A program made the translations under genes and the position numbers. Below are positions 1 through 7,808 of a stretch of 9,690 bases of DNA, one piece after another (within the stretch, counting starts at the first letter, position 1; each line of letters opens with the position of its first letter). Origin of the DNA: Nitrospirae bacterium RIFCSPLOW2_12_42_9 (GTDB lineage Bacteria > Nitrospirota > 9FT-COMBO-42-15 > HDB-SIOI813); assembly GCA_001805205.1 (NCBI GenBank), contig MHER01000158.1, positions 3,891 to 13,580 on the forward strand. The letters are read 5' to 3'. The notes under the pieces were generated by a model. It was not told the origin of the DNA, did no database searches, and worked only from the letters and a program-made list of their open reading frames with translations.

Positions 1-933
1 TCTACAAAAAGCTCTCCCAATTACCCTGATGTAATACCATCCCAGTGGGGAATTACTTCCTTTAAGTCTATAATCCATGATCATGAAATCTTTATTCATG
101 TGAAGGCATATCAACCGGACGTTATCGTGTTTGAGGCGTCTGTTGCATTGGAAGATATCCTCTCTGATTTTGTTTTTGATCTAAAAGAGACATTAATCCG
201 GGAAGGACAAAAGATTCTTACTAATTACAAGTGCAATATGGACTTCGTCGAAGAGTACAGTGTGTATTGTGTGTCTGGTTATAAAGGGGACCCTGAGGTT
301 TTTGTGGGTACCTGTGGTGACAGAATAGTCAGCCATTTGAAGAATGAAAGGTTTACCCTCGATGAAGAAGAAATAACCCCAACACTCGCTTCCCATTTAA
401 AATATTCCAGGGATGATCTGGCAATAGTTGACTGGGATGGGGCCTTTCTTTTTGATCCTACAGGCACGTTTGAAGCAAATATAGAGTTATTCCAGATTGC
501 AAACCTTCAGCTCCTTCGATATCGTATTCTTGACAAGAGACTTGATGAGAGGCTCTTTGCAACATTGGAAATACAACGGGGCCGTCCTAAAGTTATACGC
601 CACTCTCGTAAGATCAGGGATTCGCTCCTTGAGATTATGCAGATGCGGACAGAGTCACTACTTGAAACTGAGGCAGTGGAATGTCCAATCAAGCTTATTG
701 GTGACTGGTATTCAGCAAAATTATATAGTTTAATCTCAAAAAAGTTTCATCTTGAGACATGGAAGGGAAATATTGGGAAAAAGCTGGATACTATTGAAGA
801 TATATACTCAATGGCTGCAGAAAACTTTGCCATATCCTCAAAGACAAGGGCAGAGTTTTTCTTGCTTGGCGGCTGGTTCATACTCCTCCTTGGCTGGACT
901 GTACTATTAATTGCAGAGATATTTGCAAAATGA
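1..933 (+). CDS. Uncharacterised protein with C-terminal membrane segment (5' end outside window)
   Basis: The frame is open from the first base of the window to the TGA at 931-933, giving 310 visible residues with no stop, so the gene most likely begins upstream. A GTG at position 100 could start a 277-residue protein, but it has no Shine-Dalgarno sequence, and the residues before it (such as WGITSFKSIIHDHEIFIHVK) read like ordinary protein. I do not recognise a named family. The body is mixed alpha/beta with many acidic and basic residues. A helical stretch around visible residues 150-185 contains ANLQLLRYRILDKRLDERL. A second region contains KLIGDWYSAKLYSLISKKF. The last ~25 residues form a hydrophobic helix (FFLLGGWFILLLGWTVLLIAE), which suggests a tail-anchored or C-terminally anchored membrane protein. 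A soluble domain followed by one terminal hydrophobic helix recalls DUF155/RMND1-type proteins, but that resemblance is loose. The stop codon touches the repeat that separates it from putA. Confidence 0.75.
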   Translation, partial: STKSSPNYPDVIPSQWGITSFKSIIHDHEIFIHVKAYQPDVIVFEASVALEDILSDFVFDLKETLIREGQKILTNYKCNMDFVEEYSVYCVSGYKGDPEVFVGTCGDRIVSHLKNERFTLDEEEITPTLASHLKYSRDDLAIVDWDGAFLFDPTGTFEANIELFQIANLQLLRYRILDKRLDERLFATLEIQRGRPKVIRHSRKIRDSLLEIMQMRTESLLETEAVECPIKLIGDWYSAKLYSLISKKFHLETWKGNIGKKLDTIEDIYSMAAENFAISSKTRAEFFLLGGWFILLLGWTVLLIAEIFAK

Positions 934-1010
934 ACCACAAAGGCCCAGAGTACACGGAGGTAATAAATAATTGATTTTCTTTGTGAACTTTGCGCCTCTG
1001 TGGTGCAAAA
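933..1010 (+). repeat. Palindromic intergenic repeat, copy A (upstream of putA)
   Basis: An imperfect inverted repeat fills the gap between the first gene and putA. The left arm starts AACCACAAAGGCCCAGAG (933-950) and the right arm ends GCGCCTCTGTGGT (992-1004). Folding the arms on each other matches about 23 of 31 positions around an AT-rich centre near 961-980. A second copy with the same orientation and the same right flank (CAAAA then a G-rich stretch) lies at 5503-5580. Short CCACAGAG...CTCTGTGG elements of this kind occur dispersed between genes in many bacterial genomes. They are non-coding and presumably mobilised in trans. The transcript would form a hairpin ending just before the putA ribosome binding site. 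Confidence 0.8.
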
Positions 1011-1014
1011 GGAG
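1010..1014 (+). promoter_or_regulatory. putA ribosome binding site that decides the start
   Basis: AGGAG lies 8 bases before the GTG at 1023. The other in-frame start, TTG at 990, has no such site and falls inside the right arm of the palindromic repeat. The position of this site therefore favours 1023. Confidence 0.7.
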
Positions 1015-1022
1015 ACTTTCTT

Positions 1023-3965
1023 GTGGATTGTTTGGAAAACAGGATAAGGGATGTCGGAAGAGAGATATACACTCAGGCTATAGCGGGCACCCCATCTATA
1101 TTTGATAAAAAGAGGTGGGAGGGAAAGGTCCTTGAGTGGGCAATGAAGAATGAGGACTTTAAACTCAAGCTCTTCAGGTTCATTGATGTCCTTCCTTCAT
1201 TAAAAAGTGATAACTCAGTAATAAGGATATTAAAGGAATATTTTACTGATGAATCAATAGACCTTCTCGGGATATTAAAAGTGGGTGTTAAAAATATTCC
1301 GGATCGGGGTCTCATGGCAAAGGCTGCAGTAAAGGCTATCAGAACAAATATCAGAATAATGGCAAGACAATTTATTGCAGGATCAAATCCTCAGGAGGCC
1401 GGTAGAATCTTACAGTACCTCCGGGAATCTAATTACGCAATGAGTATCTATCTGCCTGGTGAGTTAGTGGTGAGCGATAAAGAGGCAGGTGATTATACAA
1501 GGCGATATCTTGATCTATTGGATACTCTTCATCCGTTGTTTGAAACATGGCCGCACAACACCATGCTGGACAATGATAATAGAGGTTATATACCAAGATT
1601 AAATATATCTGTGAAATTATCATCTCTATATTCACAGCTTGACCCCGTTGACCGGGAAGGTTCCATTGAAAATACAAAGATAAACCTCAGGGCGATCTTA
1701 AGAAAGGCAAAAAAACTCAGGGCATTTTTAAACCTTGATATGGAGGCGTATTACTGTAAAGATATATTTATATCCATTTACAAGAGCATCCTTGAAGAAG
1801 AGGAATTTAAAGAGTACCCCCATACTGGAATTGCTATACAATCATATCTTATTGAATCAGAAGCAGATTTGCATGAATTAATAAGGTGGAGCAGGGATAA
1901 TAGGAAGGTTATCACTATACGGCTTGTAAAAGGGGCGTATTGGGATTACGAGAAAGCTATTAACAAACAGAAGGGGTGGCCAGTCCCGGTATTTCTCTTC
2001 AAGGAAGAAACAGACTTGAACTTTGAAAGGCTGACAAGGATTCTATTGGAAAATGGAGAATTTATCAGGCCTGCTGTAGCAACCCATAATATAAGGAGTA
2101 TCGCAAATACGATTGCATGTGCAGAGGAAATTGGACTATACAAAGAGGCCTTTGAGTTTCAGATGTTGTACGGGATGGCAGAGCCGGTAAGGGATGCCTT
2201 AAAGAATATGGGTTACAGGGTCAGGGTATATACTCCTGTAGGCGAACTTATCCCTTCGATGGCATATCTTGTCAGGAGGCTTATAGAGAACACCTCCAAT
2301 GAGTCATTTTTAAAGAGGTTTTTTGTTGATAAGATACCATTTGAAGATTTAATAAAACCACCGGAACAGATTATTAAGACCCCTGAAAGACCTCCACTTG
2401 ATAAAAGATTCAGGAATGAGCCGATGACAGATTTTTCAAAAAACCATAATAGAGGGAGGATGATTGAGGCAATTATAAAGGTAAAGTCCGGGTTAAATGA
2501 GAAATACCCCTTATTGATAGGTGGAGATAAGGTATGGACTGATAAAGAAATTATATCTGTAAATCCTTCAAGACCTGGTGAAGTAGTTGGGAGGGTTTCC
2601 TCTGCCACAATAGATGACGCAGATAAGGCGGTAAGGACGGCAAGGATAATACAGGATAAATGGAGAATAATTGCACCTCACGAGAGGGCCGGTTATTTAT
2701 TGAAGGTAGCTCAATTGATGAGGCAGGAGAGATTTAATCTTGCAGCCTTAGAGGTCTTTGAGGTGGGTAAGACGTGGAAAGAGGCTGATAGTAATGTGAC
2801 TGAGGCTATTGATTATCTTAACTATTATGCTTTAGAGATTATGCGTCATGGGATAAGGAGGATTGATGACTATCCAGGCGAGGTTAATGATTATTTGTAT
2901 GAACCTAAGGGTATAGGAGTTGTAATATCGCCATGGAACTTTCCCCTTGCGATTCCAGCAGGTATGGTTTCAGCAGCCATTGTGACAGGTAACTGTGTAA
3001 TATTTAAACCATCAGGTCTTTCGCCGGTAATTGGGTACAGACTTGTTGAATTATTCAATGCAGCCGGGCTTCCTGAGGGTGTCATTCAATATCTGCAGGG
3101 CCCTGGAGGGGAGATCGGTGAGTATCTTGTTACTCATCCTGATATAGACTTCATTGCATTTACTGGTTCAAGGGAGGTTGGACTCAGGCTAATAGAACTG
3201 GCAGGTAAGACATTGCATGGTCAGAGGAGCGTTAAAAGGGTTATTGCAGAGATGGGTGGCAAGAATGCAATAATTATAGATGAAACAGCAGACCTTGATG
3301 ACGCGGTTAAAGGTGTACTGGAATCGGCCTTTGGTTTTCAGGGTCAGAAGTGCTCCGCATGTTCGAGGGTAATTGTGCTGGAGGATATATATAAAGAATT
3401 CTGTGAAAGGTTTGAGGAGGCAGTGAGGAGTATTAAAATAGGACCACCTGAGGACCCAGAGAATTTTATGGGGCCTGTTATTGATGATAAGGCCATGGAA
3501 AAGATCCAGGGATATATAGAGTCAGGAGAAAAGGAAGGAATGCCACTTCTCGTTCGTAAGGTTAATGAAGATGGATATTATATTGGTCCTGCAATATTTG
3601 AGATTTCAGATATTAATTCAACAATTGCCCGGGAAGAGGTATTTGGGCCTGTTGTGATTATTCTAAAGGCGGAGGATATCGAAAGTGCATTAAAAATAGC
3701 AAATTCAACATGTTATGCATTGACAGGAGGCATATATTCAAGGAGTCCTGCAAATATTAAGAGGGCACGGATGAATTTCAGGGTTGGGAATCTATACATA
3801 AACCGTAAGATTACAGGAGCGCTGGTGGAAAGGCAGCCATTCGGAGGGTTTGGGATGTCAGGGGTGGGGTCAAAGGCAGGAGGACCGGACTATCTTCTTC
3901 AATTTATGAATCCGGTCTGCATAAGTGAAAACACATTAAGGAAAGGATTTGCACCAAATATATAA
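1023..3965 (+). CDS. putA: Bifunctional proline dehydrogenase / delta-1-pyrroline-5-carboxylate dehydrogenase
   Basis: PutA oxidises proline to pyrroline-5-carboxylate (FAD, electrons to quinone) and then to glutamate (NAD+). The GTG start gives 980 residues, the usual size of short PutA proteins that lack the N-terminal DNA-binding domain, so this one is not expected to repress its own gene. The PRODH barrel covers about 80-450, with LVKGAYWDYE at 301-310, YGMAEP at 383-388, YTPVG at 403-407 and the substrate-site pair RR at 418-419. The aldehyde dehydrogenase half covers about 490-975. It has PWNF around N639, FKPS with K662, FTGSREVG around S716, EMGGKN with E743 as general base, GQKCSACSR with catalytic C777, and EEVFGPV at 871-877. 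The C-terminal GGPDYLLQFMNPV and ENTLRKGFAP match the family end. No proline regulator or transporter is visible nearby. The gene ends 64 bases before mnmE, and no clear terminator is seen in that gap. All key residues checked are present. Confidence 0.97.
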   Translation: MDCLENRIRDVGREIYTQAIAGTPSIFDKKRWEGKVLEWAMKNEDFKLKLFRFIDVLPSLKSDNSVIRILKEYFTDESIDLLGILKVGVKNIPDRGLMAKAAVKAIRTNIRIMARQFIAGSNPQEAGRILQYLRESNYAMSIYLPGELVVSDKEAGDYTRRYLDLLDTLHPLFETWPHNTMLDNDNRGYIPRLNISVKLSSLYSQLDPVDREGSIENTKINLRAILRKAKKLRAFLNLDMEAYYCKDIFISIYKSILEEEEFKEYPHTGIAIQSYLIESEADLHELIRWSRDNRKVITIRLVKGAYWDYEKAINKQKGWPVPVFLFKEETDLNFERLTRILLENGEFIRPAVATHNIRSIANTIACAEEIGLYKEAFEFQMLYGMAEPVRDALKNMGYRVRVYTPVGELIPSMAYLVRRLIENTSNESFLKRFFVDKIPFEDLIKPPEQIIKTPERPPLDKRFRNEPMTDFSKNHNRGRMIEAIIKVKSGLNEKYPLLIGGDKVWTDKEIISVNPSRPGEVVGRVSSATIDDADKAVRTARIIQDKWRIIAPHERAGYLLKVAQLMRQERFNLAALEVFEVGKTWKEADSNVTEAIDYLNYYALEIMRHGIRRIDDYPGEVNDYLYEPKGIGVVISPWNFPLAIPAGMVSAAIVTGNCVIFKPSGLSPVIGYRLVELFNAAGLPEGVIQYLQGPGGEIGEYLVTHPDIDFIAFTGSREVGLRLIELAGKTLHGQRSVKRVIAEMGGKNAIIIDETADLDDAVKGVLESAFGFQGQKCSACSRVIVLEDIYKEFCERFEEAVRSIKIGPPEDPENFMGPVIDDKAMEKIQGYIESGEKEGMPLLVRKVNEDGYYIGPAIFEISDINSTIAREEVFGPVVIILKAEDIESALKIANSTCYALTGGIYSRSPANIKRARMNFRVGNLYINRKITGALVERQPFGGFGMSGVGSKAGGPDYLLQFMNPVCISENTLRKGFAPNI

Positions 3966-4029
3966 CACATTGTTATGCAGGAAGGACATTGTAAGGCTTT
4001 CAGCTTGACCAATGCCTGACTAAAAACAT

Positions 4030-5406
4030 ATGATAAATCAAGAAGATACAATCAGTGCGATAGTAACCCCTTCTGGCATCGGAGGGATTAGTGTTATCAG
4101 ATTAAGTGGAAAAGAGGCTATTAGTATAGCATCCAAGGTTTTCCATAAAAAATCAGGTAAATCCCTAACAGATGTTGAGTCCCATACCATCCATTACGGT
4201 TATATCACAGACCCTGTATCAGGAAAAAAATTAGATGAAGTCCTGGTCAGTGTCATGAAGGCCCCCCGCAGTTTTACATGCGAGGATGTTATTGAAGTAA
4301 GTTGTCATGGAGGACCCCTAATCACTACAACGATACTTGAGACTTTTTTAAGAGCAGGTGCAAGACTGGCAGAACCAGGAGAGTTTACCAAAAGGGCCTT
4401 TCTGAATGGAAGGATTGATCTTGCCCAGGCTGAGGCTGTTATTGAAATAATAAGGGCCAAAACAGAGGAAGGCCTTAGATGTGCCCTATGGCAGCTTGAG
4501 GGTAAATTATCTAATGATATCAATAAGATACAAGAAGATATCTCCACTGCCCTTTCCCATATAGAGGCATATATTGACTTCCCTGAAGAGGATGCAGGGG
4601 TGGTTATGACTGATATAGAAGAACGTGTTAAATCAGCATTAGAGGGTGTTGATAGGCTTCTTGAGGGATACTTCAGATGGAGACCGCTCAGAGAGGGGAT
4701 TTTGACTGCTATCATAGGCCGTACCAATGTGGGGAAGTCAAGCCTGCTCAATGTCCTGACAGGAGAAGAACGGGCCATTGTAACGCCTCACCCGGGAACC
4801 ACCAGAGACATAATAGAGAGTATGATAAATATATCAGGGTTAAGCCTTCGATTATTAGACACAGCAGGCCTGAGAATGACAGAAGATCTTGCTGAAGAGG
4901 AAGGGATTAAAAGGATGTACAGGGCGGCAGAAATGGCTGAACTTGTTCTCATTGTACTCGATGGGAGCGAAGCCCTGAAAACTGAGGATATTGATATACT
5001 TACACATACCAAAAACAAGAAGAGAGTCATAGTTATCAATAAGATTGACCTGGATAATCAAAAGGAAAAAGAATTGGATGCAGGTTATAGTCCTATAGTT
5101 TATACTTCAGTTGTTAAGGGAGAAGGGATTGAAGAGTTAAAGAATGTTATCAGGCAGACAATCCTGGGAAAAGTGACGGGATTGGATGAAGGGGCGGTTG
5201 TAAATAATATCCGTCATAAGACAGCCCTTGAAAATGCAGGGAAAGAGCTTGAGTCCTTTATTGAATCTGTCAGGCAGGAACTTCCTTTAGAGATTCAGGC
5301 GCTGCACCTTCGCAGCAGTATGAACTTCCTGGGAGAGATAACCGGAGTTGTCACCACAGAGGATATCCTTGACAGGATATTCAATGAATTCTGTATCGGG
5401 AAGTAG
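4030..5406 (+). CDS. mnmE: tRNA modification GTPase MnmE
   Basis: MnmE (TrmE) is the GTPase partner of MnmG. Together they use a methylene-THF-derived carbon and glycine or ammonium to build the cmnm5 group on U34 of tRNAs reading NNA/NNG codons. At 458 residues it has the normal length. The N-terminal folate-binding domain (about 1-120) starts in the typical way with DTISAIVTPSGIGGISVIR. Helical regions flank a G domain with G1 GRTNVGKSS at 230-238, the G2 loop TTRD at 257-260, G3 DTAGL at 277-281 and G4 NKID at 337-340. The protein ends in CIGK, the conserved C-terminal motif with C455. The ATG at 4030 gives the canonical N-terminus, but no convincing Shine-Dalgarno sequence precedes it. 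A TAA at 4021-4023 blocks extension from the in-frame ATG at 4012. mnmG follows after 194 bases that contain a parS-type site and a palindromic repeat. Confidence 0.97.
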   Translation: MINQEDTISAIVTPSGIGGISVIRLSGKEAISIASKVFHKKSGKSLTDVESHTIHYGYITDPVSGKKLDEVLVSVMKAPRSFTCEDVIEVSCHGGPLITTTILETFLRAGARLAEPGEFTKRAFLNGRIDLAQAEAVIEIIRAKTEEGLRCALWQLEGKLSNDINKIQEDISTALSHIEAYIDFPEEDAGVVMTDIEERVKSALEGVDRLLEGYFRWRPLREGILTAIIGRTNVGKSSLLNVLTGEERAIVTPHPGTTRDIIESMINISGLSLRLLDTAGLRMTEDLAEEEGIKRMYRAAEMAELVLIVLDGSEALKTEDIDILTHTKNKKRVIVINKIDLDNQKEKELDAGYSPIVYTSVVKGEGIEELKNVIRQTILGKVTGLDEGAVVNNIRHKTALENAGKELESFIESVRQELPLEIQALHLRSSMNFLGEITGVVTTEDILDRIFNEFCIGK

Positions 5407-5418
5407 AGAAGAAGGAAA

Positions 5419-5434
5419 TGTTCCACGTGGAACA
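5419..5434. promoter_or_regulatory. parS-type centromere site 1
   Basis: TGTTCCACGTGGAACA is a perfect 16-base palindrome that extends to 22 bases (5416-5437) with its AAA/TTT flanks. It differs from the widely conserved bacterial parS, TGTTTCACGTGAAACA, by one symmetric base change per half. ParB binds such sites, clamps onto DNA using CTP and spreads. The identical 16-mer recurs at 7685-7700 and parB lies 3 kb away, so the assignment is strong. The site sits 13 bases after the mnmE stop. Confidence 0.93.
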
Positions 5435-5502
5435 TTTGTTATAACTTATTGAAAATACATAGAGAACTCATTCCCTGCAGCTTGTTGCATGGAGGTGAAA
5501 TT

Positions 5503-5580
5503 AACCACAAAGACACAGAGAACACAGAGATAATAATTATTTCCCCTTTGTGACCTCTGTGCCTCTGTGGTTCAAAAAAG
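5503..5580 (+). repeat. Palindromic intergenic repeat, copy B (upstream of mnmG)
   Basis: This is the second copy of the element at 933-1010. The left arm is AACCACAAAGACACAGAG (5503-5520) and the right arm is CTCTGTGCCTCTGTGGTT (5555-5572). About 22 of 30 arm positions pair around an AT-rich centre. As in copy A, the right arm is followed by CAAAA and a G-rich run, here ending about 20 bases before the mnmG start. The shared flank suggests that the unit extends beyond the hairpin to about 5580. Confidence 0.8.
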
Positions 5581-5600
5581 GGATTTTCGAGTGAAATATT

Positions 5601-7655
5601 ATGTCTAATGGATCATACGATGTTATCGTTGTAGGCGCAGGTCATGCAGGATGTGAGGCTGCACTTGCATCTGCAAGATTGGGGTGCAGAACGCTGATAA
5701 TCACCATGAATATTGATAATATTGCCATGATGTCCTGCAACCCTGCAGTTGGAGGGATAGCCAAAGGTCATCTTGTGCGTGAAATAGACGCACTTGGCGG
5801 TGAAATGGCCCGGGTTACAGACATGACCGGGATACAGTTCCGTATGCTCAATACCAGCAAGGGACCTGCTGTACGGGCATTAAGGGCCCAGGTGGACAGG
5901 AATGATTACAAACGTGCCATGCGCATGATCCTTGAATCTACAGATCACCTTGATATTATTCAGGGAATGGTAGAAAGGCTGATAATCTCAAGTGATGGGG
6001 TTCAGGGAGTGGAGACCAGCCTTGGGTTAAAATATGCGGCAAAGGCAGTCATCCTGACTACGGGTACATTTTTAAAAGGGCTTATTCATATAGGTATGAC
6101 GAATTATCCTGCAGGCAGGGCAGGGGAATTTCCTGCAAACGGGCTTTCAGAAGACCTTATAAGACATGGGTTTACAATTGGGAGGCTTAAGACCGGGACC
6201 CCTCCAAGGCTGGATGCAAGGAGTATTGATTTCAATGTAATGTCAAGGCAGGACGGAGATGAACCGCCGCAGCCATTCTCATTTCTTACAGAAAAGATTG
6301 AAAGAAGACAGGTCCCCTGTTATCTGACATATACATCCTCCATAACCCATGAAATAATAAGGAAAAATCTTGACAGGTCCCCTTTGTATGGAGGAGTTAT
6401 CAAGGGGATTGGCCCACGATATTGTCCCTCAATTGAGGACAAGGTCATGAAGTTTTCTCATAAAGAAAAGCATCAGGTCTTCCTTGAACCTGAAGGATAC
6501 GAAACAATAGAGGTATATGCTAACGGTATCTCTACAAGCCTGCCGGCAGATGTGCAGCTTGAGATTGTAAGGTCAATAAAGGGGCTTGAAGAGGCCAATA
6601 TTCTCCGGCCTGGATATGCAATAGAGTATGATTTTGTGCCACCCACTCAGCTAAAGCCAACACTGGAGACAAAACTCATCGAAGGGCTTTATAATGCAGG
6701 GCAGATAAACGGCACATCAGGATATGAGGAGGCTGCTGCACAGGGACTGATTGCCGGGATTAATGCAGCATTAAAAATCCAGGGAAGAGAGCCAATAATC
6801 ATTGATAGATCAGAGGGCTATATAGGTGTTCTCATAGATGACCTTATTACAAAAGGCACTCAGGAACCGTACAGGATGTTTACATCACGGGCAGAGCACA
6901 GGCTGCTCCTGAGGCATGACAATGCGGATTTAAGACTTACAGAAAAGGGGTATAATATAGGCCTGATTTCCCATGAACGGTATGAGATGTTTAAAGAAAA
7001 GAGAGATGCAATTGAAAAGGAAAAAACACGCCTGAAATCATTCAGGGTTAACAGCTCTGGATTATATAATAAACAGTCTGGTAATATTAACACAAATGAA
7101 ACCCTCCTGCCCCCCTCCTACCTCCCCCCCCACGAGGGGGAGGGTGAACAGAAGGTATTTTCAGGTGAAACATTCATGTTGCACGGAAACACAAAGGCCA
7201 ATGAAAATCCTTCCTCACCCCCCTTTAATAAAGGGGGGAAGGGGGGATTGTCAGGTGGTATATTGCCTGATACCACATTAGCCCGGCTGCTCCAGAGGCC
7301 GGGAGTTTATTATTCAGATATTGAAAACATATCACCGCCGGAAACACCACTTTCCAGCGAAATAAAGAAAGGAGTGGAAATAGAGATAAAATATGATGGT
7401 TACATAAGGCGGCAATACCAGTTGGTAGAAAGATTCAGGCATCTGGAAAATAAACCTATACCAGATGACTTTGATTATTTGAATATCCCGGGACTTTCAC
7501 GGGAAGCAGAAGAAAAACTCAGGTCAGTAAGGCCCGTATCCCTGGGACAGGCCTCCCGCATACCGGGCATAACACCTGCGGCAATATCTATATTAGCGAT
7601 TGCAATCATGAAACAGGCAAAGAGCAACCCCCAACAAACAACAAAATTATTATAA
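5601..7655 (+). CDS. mnmG: tRNA uridine-34 carboxymethylaminomethylation enzyme MnmG (GidA), with extended linker
   Basis: MnmG is the FAD/NADH partner of MnmE in forming cmnm5U34. Family signatures include the FAD-binding [10 protein letters not shown] (12-21), CNPAVGG (46-52) with the functional cysteine C46, [22 protein letters not shown] with the second conserved cysteine C275, and [13 protein letters not shown] (370-382). The C-terminal tRNA/MnmE-binding domain follows from about 555 ([36 protein letters not shown]). The protein has 684 residues against about 620-630 in the family. The excess lies in the linker at about 485-556, where E. coli MnmG has roughly 27 residues. It is made by two in-frame palindromic repeats, described separately. 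The ATG at 5601 gives the expected N-terminus; GAGTG at 5589-5593 is a weak but well-spaced ribosome binding site. Both conserved cysteines and both domains are intact, so the protein is probably functional. Confidence 0.96.
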   Translation: MSNGSYDVIVVGAGHAGCEAALASARLGCRTLIITMNIDNIAMMSCNPAVGGIAKGHLVREIDALGGEMARVTDMTGIQFRMLNTSKGPAVRALRAQVDRNDYKRAMRMILESTDHLDIIQGMVERLIISSDGVQGVETSLGLKYAAKAVILTTGTFLKGLIHIGMTNYPAGRAGEFPANGLSEDLIRHGFTIGRLKTGTPPRLDARSIDFNVMSRQDGDEPPQPFSFLTEKIERRQVPCYLTYTSSITHEIIRKNLDRSPLYGGVIKGIGPRYCPSIEDKVMKFSHKEKHQVFLEPEGYETIEVYANGISTSLPADVQLEIVRSIKGLEEANILRPGYAIEYDFVPPTQLKPTLETKLIEGLYNAGQINGTSGYEEAAAQGLIAGINAALKIQGREPIIIDRSEGYIGVLIDDLITKGTQEPYRMFTSRAEHRLLLRHDNADLRLTEKGYNIGLISHERYEMFKEKRDAIEKEKTRLKSFRVNSSGLYNKQSGNINTNETLLPPSYLPPHEGEGEQKVFSGETFMLHGNTKANENPSSPPFNKGGKGGLSGGILPDTTLARLLQRPGVYYSDIENISPPETPLSSEIKKGVEIEIKYDGYIRRQYQLVERFRHLENKPIPDDFDYLNIPGLSREAEEKLRSVRPVSLGQASRIPGITPAAISILAIAIMKQAKSNPQQTTKLL
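7101..7146 (+). repeat. In-frame C/G-rich palindromic element 1 inside mnmG
   Basis: A C-rich stretch (C6 at 7110-7115, C8 at 7124-7131) is followed by a G-rich one. CCTCCCCC at 7121-7128 pairs perfectly with GGGGGAGG at 7136-7143 around the loop CCCACGA. It is translated as [16 protein letters not shown] (residues 501-516), a low-complexity segment with no counterpart in ordinary MnmG. Its composition (ACGAGGGGGAG after a C-rich arm) is that of dispersed intergenic palindromes common in some bacterial genomes. The exact element ends are uncertain. Confidence 0.75.
7206..7249 (+). repeat. In-frame C/G-rich palindromic element 2 inside mnmG
   Basis: The core is C6-TTTA-A-TAAA-G6, a perfect inverted repeat at 7218-7238. 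It is followed by a second G6 tract (7241-7246), and the outer arms AATCC (7206-7210) and GGATT (7245-7249) also match. It is translated as [18 protein letters not shown] (residues 536-553). The PPFNKGGxGG string is the tell-tale translation of a common dispersed palindrome of this type rather than a protein domain. The sequence TCAGGTG occurs on both sides, at 7161-7167 and 7251-7257. Confidence 0.8.
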
Positions 7656-7684
7656 CTCCTTATTATAAAAGGGTTTTTCAATAT

Positions 7685-7700
7685 TGTTCCACGTGGAACA
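7685..7700. promoter_or_regulatory. parS-type centromere site 2
   Basis: This is the same perfect palindrome, TGTTCCACGTGGAACA, as at 5419-5434, with symmetry extending to 20 bases (7683-7702). It lies 29 bases after the mnmG stop and about 150 bases before parA, a usual place for a parS site and one from which bound ParB could also affect parAB transcription. The flanking bases differ from site 1, so the conserved unit is the 16-mer and not a larger duplication. Confidence 0.94.
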
Positions 7701-7780
7701 ATTAACCTTAAATGTGGTCAGTGTGCGATTATTTTCCTGATTAACCATGTTGCTCAATGTTTATACCTGGGTATTACTTA

Positions 7781-7808
7781 TTACTTCCATTCATGTTAAT
7801 ATTATGAT
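7781..7808 (+). promoter_or_regulatory. Possible parAB promoter
   Basis: In the AT-rich leader before parA, TTACTT (7781-7786) and TATGAT (7803-7808) are 16 bases apart and could act as -35 and -10 boxes for a housekeeping sigma factor, leaving a leader of about 40 bases. The -35 match is modest. The rest of 7701-7853 holds no gene that I can see, and no clear Shine-Dalgarno sequence precedes the parA ATG. Confidence 0.35.

Noticed and set aside
4005..4034. TTGACC-18-TATGAT promoter-like pair at the mnmE start
   Set aside because: The -10 box overlaps the ATG, so transcription would begin inside the gene and could not make the canonical MnmE N-terminus.
4305..4778. 157-codon open frame on the minus strand, and similar antisense frames across the window
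   Set aside because: They lie opposite mnmE, putA, mnmG and parA, whose proteins are clearly recognised. Their translations look like antisense shadows and have no ribosome binding sites.
5489..5533. Tiny 14-codon reading frame with GGAGGTG near its start
   Set aside because: Most of it is the left arm of the palindromic repeat, and the GGAGG lies inside the frame, not upstream of its ATG.
7110..7246. The repeat-rich mnmG segment as a frameshift or pseudogene
   Set aside because: One frame runs uninterrupted through it, and the conserved domains on both sides are in that frame.
7096..7281. 61-codon plus-strand frame across the mnmG inserts
   Set aside because: It is an alternative frame of the two palindromic elements. 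The in-frame mnmG reading continues into a conserved C-terminal domain and is the real one.
7657..7678. Possible intrinsic terminator after mnmG (CCTT...AAGG then TTTTT)
   Set aside because: The stem is only about four weak base pairs, too little for a confident terminator.
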